This document shows positions 27,840 to 37,490 of a stretch of DNA of 53,080 nt, piece after piece (the stretch's first letter is position 1; each line of letters begins with the position of its first letter). The stretch is from an uncultured Bacteroidota bacterium (GTDB taxonomy: Bacteria; Bacteroidota; Bacteroidia; Bacteroidales; UBA12481): the NCBI GenBank assembly GCA_903919065.1, contig CAIXHD010000270.1, positions 1 through 53,080 of the forward strand, written 5' to 3'. The translations under genes and the position numbers were made by a program. Under the pieces are notes generated by a model. The model did not search any database. It saw only the letters and a list, made by a program, of their open reading frames with translations, and was not told where the DNA came from.

Positions 27840-30800
27840 ATGGCAACAACAATATATTACTCGAATAAGCTTGAGGAGCTTGTAAGGATACTCGGGGAAA
27901 ACATCAAAAGCTCACCATGCGGAATCTTTATAAGTGAACATGTCATAACACAAACTTCCGGCATGAAGCAATGGTTAGCCGTGGAAATGGCAAAAAAGGA
28001 AAACAACGGAGTATTTGCCAACTTTAAGCTTGAGAATCAGGATGCTTTTATCAATTCACTTTATCAGCTGCTTACCGGCCAAACCGTCACCCACAACCTC
28101 GAAACCAGCAAGTGGCTTCTGTTCAGTTTTTTGGGTAGCGACGAATTCAGACAAAATCCAGATTTTAAAAAAGTTACTGAATATTATAAGGAAAATGAGC
28201 TCAAGCAGATCCAGCTTGCCGCAAGACTAAACGACCTGTTCGACCAGTACCAGGTATACAGGGAAAACATTATCGGAACCTGGGAAGCTGGGCAGCGAGC
28301 CTATCCGGATTCCGATGCTGAACCCTGGCAGAAGGAGTTGTGGGAGAAGCTGGCCGGATGTGGTCAAGTCCATTCAAAGTACCGAATGAAGAGGGAAATT
28401 CTTAATCTTTTAAAAAATGACGAGAATATTGAAAAGGTGCGCAAAGAATTTCCTATCCTCAGCTTTTTCGGCAACTCGATCTACACCAATTTTCACTTGG
28501 AAATATTCAACCGCCTGGCAGAAGTGATCCCGGTCAATAATTATGTCCTGCTTCCTGTCAAGGACCCCAAAACAGCATTTTCGAATGAGCTATTAACAAA
28601 CCTGGGAGCCAACGCAGATGAGCTTAAAATCATGCTTGGAGCCGAAAATAACATCTTATCTCTGCCTAAGGCACCACCAATTCATAACCTCCTGGGTATT
28701 ATCCAGAAGCAGATTTTTGACAACCAAAATTTAAGCACTGCCGAAATTCTTGCAGACGAACTTCTCCAGGACGGCAGTATCCAGATCAACTCAGCATACA
28801 CAGAAGCCCGCGAAGTGGAAATTCTGTACAATTACCTGGTGAACCTTATCCACCGGGATCCGGAACTAAAGCCCACCGACATAATGGTTCTCGCCACCGA
28901 TATTGACCGTTATGCACCTTTTATCCAGGCTGTGTTCTCCAACGCTCCATTTTTAATACCATTTAAAATATCAGGGGTATCCAATGGCCGGAAAGATTCC
29001 ATACTAACAGCTCTGATTAAAATCCTTGACTTCAGGGAGGATGATTTTACCTCTGAAAAAGTCATCGGATTGCTGGAAACCAGATCCATTTCTGCAAAAT
29101 TTGGCGTTACCGGCACGAAGCATCTCCGCGTTCTCGTGGAAAAAGCGAATATTCGCTTTGGCTGGGAAGGACGGTCGCAAGATGATACCCGTTATGTGGG
29201 CTGGGAATACGGACTCAGAAAACTAGCGTATGGGTTTGCAATGTTGACAGAGGAATCCATAGAAATACCAGGTAAAGAATATAGCCTCTACCCTTTTGAG
29301 GACATCGAGGGAAAATCTGGCATGGACATCTTCCGGGTAAAGGCTTTTGCAGAAAGGCTCTGGAATTTGGTCAGAACCATAGATGAAAAAAGGACCCTTG
29401 CCGAATGGGAATTTTTCATACAGAATGAGGTTTTTGAGAAAATGATCCTGCCCGAAGACACTGATAAAGAAGACCTCTCCCTTTTTTACCGCCAATTCAG
29501 GCATTTGGAAGAGGTTAAACAGCTACTCCCTGAACTCAGAATACACTTCACCACCTTTTATTCGGCTTTTAGGGCAGCGCTTTTAGAGGAGTCAGGGGAA
29601 ATGGGTTTCAACTCGGGGCGGGTTACCTTCTCATCCCACATTCCCGCCAGGGGATTACCGGCAAAGGTGATCGCTTTCCTGGGGCTGAATAATGGCAAGT
29701 TCCCCCGAAAAGATCGGTTTGTTAGCTATGACCTGATCGCCAAAGAACGACTCACTGGCGACCGAAGTAAAAAAGCCAATGACAAGCAGCTGTTTCTCGA
29801 CACATTGCTTTCGGCAAGAGAAAAGCTCTATCTGAGCTATATTGGACGCAATGCCAAGGAAAATTCAGAACTGCCGCCATCCATTGTTTTGGATGAGCTC
29901 ATGGATTACATTGAATCACAATCCGCAAATCCGTCATTGGTTCGAGAAGGCATTCTTGTTCACCATCCCTTGCACGGATTCAGCGGAAGGTACCGTCCGG
30001 AAAATAACCGCCTGTTCACCTACCTATATGGAGAAGACGTTCAGGTTGAAAACATCTTACTCGAAACCCAGGTAGCGGATGATCCGAATGACCAGCCAGC
30101 CTCAACCGAGATCAAGCTGAATGATCTGATCAATTTTTACAAATCTCCGGTTAAATGGTATTACCAAAGGACAATTGGAATCTATCTTGAGGAAAAAGAA
30201 GAAAATTTACCGGAAGAAGAGACCTCCGAACTTGACCATTTGGAGAGCTGGACCTTGAAAAAGGAACTCATGAATGCCGATAGCGGCATTCATGAAGAGA
30301 AAGATAAAATAAGAGAGCAATACGTTAAATCAGGGAGATTTCCTTTAGCAACTTTCTCTGAAATTCTAATTGACTCTCTGTTGGAAGATATTGCCCAGGT
30401 CAAAACAGGAAAAGATCAACAAACAGCTGGACTTACCGAAGAGACCCTCGGCAATATCCTGACCATAAATGATAAAATCAAGATAACCGGAACAGTGGGA
30501 GGGATCTATGGGAATAACCTCATTGAGTATTCCCTTTCAAAGCAAGCGCTCAAATATAAGGTTGAAACTCGGATTAAATATCTTTTCCTGACTGCCTCCG
30601 GATTCGAACTTGAAGCTCGCTTTATAGACCGCAGTGGAGGCTTGATAACTTTTAAACCTATCAGTACGACAGAAGCAGTAAATGTTCTTGCGATATTGGC
30701 TAAGTATTTCCTTAAGGGCAGACAAGGTATGCTTCGTATCACACTGAATGCAGCAGAAAACTATCTAAAGAATGATAACCTTGAAGTAATCATGTCAGAG

Positions 30801-30947
30801 CTAATAAAGGAAGCTAATGGCAACCCTAATAGTAATACATTTCCTGATCTATATCTTAAGAGAGCCATTTCAGACGGGCAGTTCGAGGATCAGGCCATCC
30901 TAGGGGAACATTTGGAAGCACTTGCATCCTATCTTATTAATTTCTAA
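27840..30947 (+). CDS. recC: Exodeoxyribonuclease V gamma subunit RecC
   Basis: YYSNKLEELVRIL...ITQTSGMKQWLAVEMAKKENNGVFANFKLENQDAFI; between recD and recB. Confidence 0.93.
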   Translation: MATTIYYSNKLEELVRILGENIKSSPCGIFISEHVITQTSGMKQWLAVEMAKKENNGVFANFKLENQDAFINSLYQLLTGQTVTHNLETSKWLLFSFLGSDEFRQNPDFKKVTEYYKENELKQIQLAARLNDLFDQYQVYRENIIGTWEAGQRAYPDSDAEPWQKELWEKLAGCGQVHSKYRMKREILNLLKNDENIEKVRKEFPILSFFGNSIYTNFHLEIFNRLAEVIPVNNYVLLPVKDPKTAFSNELLTNLGANADELKIMLGAENNILSLPKAPPIHNLLGIIQKQIFDNQNLSTAEILADELLQDGSIQINSAYTEAREVEILYNYLVNLIHRDPELKPTDIMVLATDIDRYAPFIQAVFSNAPFLIPFKISGVSNGRKDSILTALIKILDFREDDFTSEKVIGLLETRSISAKFGVTGTKHLRVLVEKANIRFGWEGRSQDDTRYVGWEYGLRKLAYGFAMLTEESIEIPGKEYSLYPFEDIEGKSGMDIFRVKAFAERLWNLVRTIDEKRTLAEWEFFIQNEVFEKMILPEDTDKEDLSLFYRQFRHLEEVKQLLPELRIHFTTFYSAFRAALLEESGEMGFNSGRVTFSSHIPARGLPAKVIAFLGLNNGKFPRKDRFVSYDLIAKERLTGDRSKKANDKQLFLDTLLSAREKLYLSYIGRNAKENSELPPSIVLDELMDYIESQSANPSLVREGILVHHPLHGFSGRYRPENNRLFTYLYGEDVQVENILLETQVADDPNDQPASTEIKLNDLINFYKSPVKWYYQRTIGIYLEEKEENLPEEETSELDHLESWTLKKELMNADSGIHEEKDKIREQYVKSGRFPLATFSEILIDSLLEDIAQVKTGKDQQTAGLTEETLGNILTINDKIKITGTVGGIYGNNLIEYSLSKQALKYKVETRIKYLFLTASGFELEARFIDRSGGLITFKPISTTEAVNVLAILAKYFLKGRQGMLRITLNAAENYLKNDNLEVIMSELIKEANGNPNSNTFPDLYLKRAISDGQFEDQAILGEHLEALASYLINF

Positions 30948-30951
30948 GAAA

Positions 30952-33900
30952 ATGGAAGATTTTGACGCATTAATCGTTGAATTATCAGGAACAAACCTGA
31001 TCGAAGCCAGTGCCGGCACAGGGAAAACATATTCGTTAGCCATTCTGGCTTTGAGGATGATTGCAGAGAAATCGATACCCTTGCCGAAAATTCTGATGGT
31101 CACCTTTACAAATGCTGCAACTGCTGAACTGGAAGTCCGCATCAGGTTGTTTGTTCGGAAAGCATTTCAATATAGCCATCAAAACCTTTGCGACGACAAC
31201 AAAATCATGGAGGTCGTCAATAATGCCAACCTGATAATAGGGGTAAATGCTGTGAGGGAAAATTTACAGGCTGCAGTTAACAATCTGGATGAAACAAGCG
31301 TAATGACCATACACAGTTTCTGCCAGAACTTGCTTAATGAATTCCAGTTTGAAACCGGTCAAACCGACCGAACGGGGATTTTGGGTTCCATTGAAGACCT
31401 GCGTAAAAGGGCAGTGAATGAATTCTGGAGGACGGAAATTTCAACTCTAAACAGGGAAATCCTGGAACTGCTATTAAAGAAGGTAAATAAAATCGTACTC
31501 CTCGATAAAATGACAATAAGTAAGGTTGTTGAAAAAACTATGTCGGGAAGGAGTTTCCTTTGTAAAACAACAGATCCTGAGAATGCACTGCAGGAGCTAA
31601 ATTCCAGCTTGATTTCTCTGAGGTCCGCGGAACGCGATTTCGAGGAACATGTTATGGAGAATTATTCAGAGTTTCTTCAAAGAGGCAATCTTACCGAACC
31701 TGCCAGAAAATTCTTAATAGATGTATGTAATGGTTCACCGGAAAACTTCATTATAGAATTTCGCAAAAAAATAAAGAGGCCTGGCTACTTCACGGGTTGC
31801 TTTTCGCAGGAACTTCGATTGCTTGAACAAATCGATACAGCGCAGCAGGCAAATGAATCATCAACCCTCAATTTTCGCAATGCGCTTCTGGCCAAAGCAG
31901 CTAAAGTTATTGGAGCGTCAATCATTGATAAATTAAAGGTTCTCAACTTAGCCACTTATGATCAACTCATCTCCCGGGTCCACGATGCCGTAATTAAAGA
32001 TAATGAGAAATTAAGCTCTCTTCTTAATGAAAAATACAAAGCCGTTTTCATTGATGAATTCCAGGATACCGACAAACTTCAGTATGAGATTTTTAACAAT
32101 ATTTTCAATAACAAAGCGATCCTGTTTTACATTGGAGACCCGAAACAATCTATCTACGGTTGGAGGAGTGCTGACCTCGATACCTACATTGAGGCAAGAG
32201 GAAACATTGAAGACGGCAGATGCTTTTCAATGGATGAGAATTTCCGTTCCACAGAAAGCATGGTGGCAGCGCTTAACCATTTTTTTCAACCAGTGGCGAA
32301 TTTCGATGCTTTTCAAAGTGAAGATATCCGCTATCACACGGTTCGGTCTGGTCGGAACCAGGGAGAACTATTCAATGGTGGTAATCCGGTAATTCCCATT
32401 ACCATTGTTAGTAATGAGAACCAGGATGAAATTATCGAATGCGTTGTCAGGGAGATCTCCAATCTTTTAACAAACGACCAAATTTACATTCAAAGGAACG
32501 GAAACCAAAGGGCAATTGTTCCATCCGACATCACCATTCTGGTTAGGGATGGCAACCAGGGCAAATCAATCAAATCCTTACTCCGGAAATCCAGAATACC
32601 AGCTATTGTCGCAGATGATTCCAAAATACTTAAATCCCAGGAAGTAAAATCCATCCGGAAACTTATGGCAACTGTCATCCGGCCAAATCGGAAAAGCATC
32701 AATTCATTGCTGGCAGACGATCTGTTTGCCGTCAATCTCGATGACTTAAAGAAGCTCGACGACGAGAAGCTCCTCAATATTTTCAACCTTTTGAGAGAAA
32801 CCTGGAATGAATCAGGAGCTTATGTAATGCTTTCCAGGTTTCTTCGGAAATTTGGTCTTATCGAAAAGTGCCTGTCTGGGGTAAGCAATGCTGGCCAGCG
32901 AACACTGACCAATTTCATACAGATTATGGAGATCCTGCACGACGAGGAGGTACGAAACAAGCTAAAGGCAGAAGATTTGTATGCATGGTTAGGAAAAGCC
33001 ACCAGGATTGTATCAGAAGAAGATGAATCACAGTTGCGGATTGAAAGCGATGATAATGCCGTTAGGATTATGACAATTCACAAATGCAAGGGGCTTACAT
33101 TCAACATTGTATTTGCACCATTCCTGGATTTCTATAAGCATTCCATTAAAAAGGGGATTGAATTCAAGAATGAGGAAGGAAGCTTCTGCTTTACTTTCGA
33201 CATTGACGATGACAACCAAAAATTATACTCTGATCGTTTAACAGGAGAAAACCACCGACTCATTTATGTTGCCATGACTCGGGCGGTGTATAAAACCTAT
33301 CTTAATTCAAATGCAGAGTTTCCCGAAAGTGAACTGCAAAAATTCATGAAAGAATTTGCTGCTGAAGGTTTTCAGGAAAGAACAACGGGATTCATTGAAT
33401 TCCTGGAGGCGCAAGATATTGAAAGCGGTCGCCCAAACATACAAATCCAAAATCGTATAGCCCTTGCGAGAGCCTTAAATCCAGAAGTGGATTTCAAGCA
33501 AACATGGAAAATTCACAGTTTCAGTTCCCTGAGCGGCAAACACGAAAAGGCAACCTCTGAACCAGTAGAAATAATAGATGCTTACAACAAGTTTGTGTTT
33601 AGCGACCTTCCTAAAGGTGCCAAAGCCGGGTTGTTTCTTCACAGCATTTTTGAAACACTCGATTTCACCAGACCTGATACCTACGAGGAACAATTAACAA
33701 AAGCGGCTATTTACTACCCCAGTCTCTATGATGCGGAACAAAAGGGAAATTATCTCCAGCTGATCCGTCATTGCATGGAGGTTAAAATTGGAGATGGACC
33801 GGAGGCTTTCAGTCTGAACCAGGTTGAACCATCCAAAAAACTTCCGGAGCTCGATTTCTACTTCAGCTTTGATAACCATAAGAAGAACGAACTTGCTCGA

Positions 33901-34293
33901 ATTATCCCGGATATTGAATTCACCACTGACCCGGAAATTGAAGGAGTAATGCATGGCTTTATCGACCTGTTCTTTGAGCACAATGGCAAATTCTATATTG
34001 TCGACTGGAAATCGAATTTTCTGGGAAACCGCCTTGAAGATTACCAACAGAACGGGCTATTAACTGGGATGAGAGGCAATAACTATCATCTTCAGTATTA
34101 CATTTATACCATTGCCATGAAAAGGTTTCTTGAAAAGAAACTTCCAACGTTTGATTACGAAAAAGACTTTGGCGGAGCTATTTACTTGTTTTTAAGGGGG
34201 GTTAGAAACCTGAGCAATTGCACCGGCGTATTTTATGCGAGACCAACTACCGCTGAGATAAATAGGATTGAGGAACTTTTCAAGTTAGCATAA
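30952..34293 (+). CDS. recB: Exodeoxyribonuclease V beta subunit RecB
   Basis: IEASAGTGKTYSLAILALR; KAVFIDEFQDTDKLQYEIF; nuclease motif GFIDLFFEHNGKFYIVDWKSNFLG. Confidence 0.95.
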   Translation: MEDFDALIVELSGTNLIEASAGTGKTYSLAILALRMIAEKSIPLPKILMVTFTNAATAELEVRIRLFVRKAFQYSHQNLCDDNKIMEVVNNANLIIGVNAVRENLQAAVNNLDETSVMTIHSFCQNLLNEFQFETGQTDRTGILGSIEDLRKRAVNEFWRTEISTLNREILELLLKKVNKIVLLDKMTISKVVEKTMSGRSFLCKTTDPENALQELNSSLISLRSAERDFEEHVMENYSEFLQRGNLTEPARKFLIDVCNGSPENFIIEFRKKIKRPGYFTGCFSQELRLLEQIDTAQQANESSTLNFRNALLAKAAKVIGASIIDKLKVLNLATYDQLISRVHDAVIKDNEKLSSLLNEKYKAVFIDEFQDTDKLQYEIFNNIFNNKAILFYIGDPKQSIYGWRSADLDTYIEARGNIEDGRCFSMDENFRSTESMVAALNHFFQPVANFDAFQSEDIRYHTVRSGRNQGELFNGGNPVIPITIVSNENQDEIIECVVREISNLLTNDQIYIQRNGNQRAIVPSDITILVRDGNQGKSIKSLLRKSRIPAIVADDSKILKSQEVKSIRKLMATVIRPNRKSINSLLADDLFAVNLDDLKKLDDEKLLNIFNLLRETWNESGAYVMLSRFLRKFGLIEKCLSGVSNAGQRTLTNFIQIMEILHDEEVRNKLKAEDLYAWLGKATRIVSEEDESQLRIESDDNAVRIMTIHKCKGLTFNIVFAPFLDFYKHSIKKGIEFKNEEGSFCFTFDIDDDNQKLYSDRLTGENHRLIYVAMTRAVYKTYLNSNAEFPESELQKFMKEFAAEGFQERTTGFIEFLEAQDIESGRPNIQIQNRIALARALNPEVDFKQTWKIHSFSSLSGKHEKATSEPVEIIDAYNKFVFSDLPKGAKAGLFLHSIFETLDFTRPDTYEEQLTKAAIYYPSLYDAEQKGNYLQLIRHCMEVKIGDGPEAFSLNQVEPSKKLPELDFYFSFDNHKKNELARIIPDIEFTTDPEIEGVMHGFIDLFFEHNGKFYIVDWKSNFLGNRLEDYQQNGLLTGMRGNNYHLQYYIYTIAMKRFLEKKLPTFDYEKDFGGAIYLFLRGVRNLSNCTGVFYARPTTAEINRIEELFKLA

Positions 34294-34390
34294 TTCTCGC
34301 ACAACAGATTTATAATTAATAAAGTAGCAAAGCTTTATTGTTGTTAACGTTTTAACCTGACCCGACTTAAACCCTAATGATGTCCTAACC

Positions 34391-36034
34391 ATGAAAGTAA
34401 AGGAGCTCTTTTCCGTCAATCCAGAAAATATCAACCTTAAGAATGAAGGGGTCTGCCGATTAAGGTCAGACAATCAAAGTGAAAATGATCTTTCAATTGC
34501 TCAGAACGAATTAAAAACCTTCGCTTGCGTGGGTGAATATCATGATGGGCTCAGAAAAATAATGGAAGTTTATCTTCAACATTTCGATGAACCTAAACAA
34601 CACTCATTCTGGGTAAGTGGTTCCTGGGGAAGCGGCAAATCTCATCTTGTGAAAATGGCCGGATACTTGTGGACTGATTTCGAATTCCCAGATGGAACAA
34701 GAGCCCGCTCTATAAAGCCTCTACCCCCAGAAATTGAAGATCTTTTATTCGAACTCGACCGTAAGCAGAAAATTTATGGAAAGCTATCCATAGCGGGAAC
34801 ATTAAGGGATTTCCCATCAAAGGATGTCCGGTATTCATTCATTCAATTGCTCTTAAATACGCTTGGGCTACCATCGCAATACCATCATTTCAAATTTATG
34901 TATTGGGCCAAAAAGGAAGGAATTTATGATGGATTAAAAGCTTTGGTTGAAGCCAAAGGCAGAAATCTGGACAAAGAAATTGGAAATCTTTATGTGTCTT
35001 ATACTTTAGCGAAGGCAATCCTGGAATTAAAGCCTGAATTAGCTGAGAATGCTGACAAACTCCTTGATCAGATTGGTGCACAATTTCCGAGAGTTGAGAT
35101 TATTGGTAGGGAAGATTTTGTAAGAATCATAAAAGAAGAGATTCTTCCCATTTCATTTGGGAGTAAAATCCCTTGTACAATTATTGCATTAGATGACATC
35201 CATCACTTTGTCGGCCAAGATATCAATCTTGCGTTGGACCTTATGATGCTAAAAGAGGTTTTGTCTTGCCACTTCAATGGCAGGTTTTTATTAGTTGTCA
35301 CCGCAGGAAATACATTAAATGAAAATCCTATCCTTCAAAAGTTGAAAGGCAAATTTGAAAGAGGGATTCATTTGGCAGTAATTGACAACCAATCCGTTTT
35401 AAGAAATACGATTTTGCAGAAGAAGGAAACAGCCTATGCGCAAATTAATTCTATACTTGAATCCTCCTTAGGCGCAATATCAAACAATCTGGAAAATACC
35501 ATTTTTGAGTACCTACCTGAAGATCGGAAAACCCTGGTTGCCGATTATCCTATTCTCCCATCAACCATAAAATTTTGGGACGCAGTACTACAGGTTACTA
35601 AACTGACCGGCATATCAGACTCATTGAGATATCGACTTCGGATTGTTGGTGAAGGATTAAAACAAATAGCTAACACAGAAGTTGGCACTTTGGTTCCAGC
35701 CGATTTTATCTTTACCATGTCGCATCCCTTATACCTTCAGTCAGGATTATTGCACATTGGAACCCATAAAATAATCCAAGAAAAAAAGGCAAAAGGAGGT
35801 GATTATGAACTCGAGGGGCGCATCTTGAGTGCAATTTTCCTTTTGGATCAAGTTATTTCGAACACTATAGGCACCGGATTGATTTCTGATAAGATAACCA
35901 TTTCGGATTTGCTTATTGACAACCTGTATTTAAATTCAGATACTTTCCGAAATAAGATTAAAGAACTCATTGACAATTTGGTGAATGAGAAGGTGATCAT
36001 AGCCGTTGGAAATGAATATAAGCTTTATACCTAA
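34391..36034 (+). CDS. Truncated BrxC paralogue (N-terminal ATPase half only); possible pseudogene
   Basis: Aligns with residues 1 to about 545 of the downstream 1144-aa BrxC; Walker A SGSWGSGKSHLVKMAGYLW; ends at NEYKLYT where BrxC has DQYKLQTKIGAEWEQ. Confidence 0.88.
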   Translation: MKVKELFSVNPENINLKNEGVCRLRSDNQSENDLSIAQNELKTFACVGEYHDGLRKIMEVYLQHFDEPKQHSFWVSGSWGSGKSHLVKMAGYLWTDFEFPDGTRARSIKPLPPEIEDLLFELDRKQKIYGKLSIAGTLRDFPSKDVRYSFIQLLLNTLGLPSQYHHFKFMYWAKKEGIYDGLKALVEAKGRNLDKEIGNLYVSYTLAKAILELKPELAENADKLLDQIGAQFPRVEIIGREDFVRIIKEEILPISFGSKIPCTIIALDDIHHFVGQDINLALDLMMLKEVLSCHFNGRFLLVVTAGNTLNENPILQKLKGKFERGIHLAVIDNQSVLRNTILQKKETAYAQINSILESSLGAISNNLENTIFEYLPEDRKTLVADYPILPSTIKFWDAVLQVTKLTGISDSLRYRLRIVGEGLKQIANTEVGTLVPADFIFTMSHPLYLQSGLLHIGTHKIIQEKKAKGGDYELEGRILSAIFLLDQVISNTIGTGLISDKITISDLLIDNLYLNSDTFRNKIKELIDNLVNEKVIIAVGNEYKLYT

Positions 36035-36214
36035 ATCGACGCCCATTAGGAGTGAGAGTCTTCAATCAAGATGCCGCTAAACAAATCAGAGAAAAGCATA
36101 ATCTTTTTGATTCTTAAGGTAAAGAATGAAAATATCTTAATTTAAATCCGCGCATCAAATTTCTGCTTGAAAAGCTTATCTTAGAAGTATCACTTCTTTT
36201 AAAATTTATTAATA

Positions 36215-36946
36215 ATGATGAGAAAAATTCGAACAATACATACTTCCAGAACCTTGATGTTTTCTGAGTTAGAGAAAGTCATGGATTATTCTATTGAATC
36301 ATCTAATTTTAATGAGGCCCTAAGCATAAATGTTACCGGCAAGAAATCAAACTCAGGGGTTGAAAAGACGGCGAACTACCTAAAACTGCTATACGGCTTC
36401 GATGCAAAAAATCCCCACTTTGCTGCATTTAAGTACTTCTGGCAAACCTCCGAACATGCTGAAAAACCCCTCTTTGCTTTCGTATATGCTTGTAAACAGG
36501 ATGACCTATTGTCAGAAAATCTTTCGGTCATTAGTGAAACCCGTATAGGAGAAAAAGTCCTGATTGAAAGGTTGGAAGAGAATATCGAAAAGCTCCATCC
36601 AAATCAGTATTCTCCCAATACCCGCAGGTCAGTTGCCCAAAATATAGCCAGTTCATTCAAGCAGGCAGGTTTTGTTGAGGGTAAGGTTAAGAATTTACGA
36701 GTCCAACGTGAAATTACTTACCCTGTAGCCTGCTTCGCCTTTCTGATGGCATATTTAGATGGGGATCGTGGGGATTTCATTTGGAACAATCGAAGCGTAA
36801 CAACCCTTATGCTTTCAGAATTTAGGCTGCGAGAATTAGCTTTAGAATGTACAAAACGGGATTTGATGCAATACCAGTTTGGCGGAGGTGTAACAGCAAT
36901 CTCTTTCAACAACTTGTTAAACAAAATTGGAATTGATGCAATCTAA
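36215..36946 (+). CDS. brxA: BREX protein BrxA (DUF1819)
   Basis: Size, sequence feel and position immediately upstream of brxB-brxC; IRTIHTSRTLMFSELEKVMDYS. Confidence 0.88.
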   Translation: MMRKIRTIHTSRTLMFSELEKVMDYSIESSNFNEALSINVTGKKSNSGVEKTANYLKLLYGFDAKNPHFAAFKYFWQTSEHAEKPLFAFVYACKQDDLLSENLSVISETRIGEKVLIERLEENIEKLHPNQYSPNTRRSVAQNIASSFKQAGFVEGKVKNLRVQREITYPVACFAFLMAYLDGDRGDFIWNNRSVTTLMLSEFRLRELALECTKRDLMQYQFGGGVTAISFNNLLNKIGIDAI

Positions 36947-37481
36947 ATTAGATCAATTGATAGAGGCATTTGAAAAGGTCGTTAATGAGCCTTGGTCATC
37001 TGCTTTATCCGGTCAGGAGCGGATTTGGTTTTTGGTGTATGATCCTGCGGAGCAACGCAAAGTGGATTTTAGATTGGGCGATTTTGAGGCCTCAACTTTA
37101 AAGGCTGGGAAAAAATTGCGCATCGTTTCTATGAAGAATTGCTTTCCTCTCTGGATGGTAAACCATGAGTATAGAGAAGGATACTTCAAAAACCCAGGGT
37201 TTATTATCGACCAATTGGAAGCTGAGTTTATTCCTTTTGCGATTGAGTTTTTAAAGAATGAATTGCGGAATACCGCACAAGATTCGGATACATTGATTGC
37301 TATTAGGGATGTTTCCTCACTTTTCGGTTTCCTTCGGTTATCTGAAATTCTTAAGAGCTGTGTCAAAGATCTCCAGGGACGCATGCTGATATTTTTCCCA
37401 GGAGAATTTGAACACAATCATTACCGCCTGCTGGATGCAAGAGATGGGTGGGATTATTTAGCCAGACCAATAACCTTATAA
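36927..37481 (+). CDS. brxB: BREX protein BrxB (DUF1788)
   Basis: EPWSSALSGQERIWFLVYDPAEQRKVDFRLGDFE; position between brxA and brxC. Confidence 0.88.
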   Translation: MELMQSKLDQLIEAFEKVVNEPWSSALSGQERIWFLVYDPAEQRKVDFRLGDFEASTLKAGKKLRIVSMKNCFPLWMVNHEYREGYFKNPGFIIDQLEAEFIPFAIEFLKNELRNTAQDSDTLIAIRDVSSLFGFLRLSEILKSCVKDLQGRMLIFFPGEFEHNHYRLLDARDGWDYLARPITL

Positions 37482-37490
37482 AGTACTAAA

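Noticed and set aside
36035-36214. Intergenic region before brxA as possible ncRNA
   Set aside because: Residual brxC homology and A/T-rich promoter-like DNA explain it; no stable structure evident
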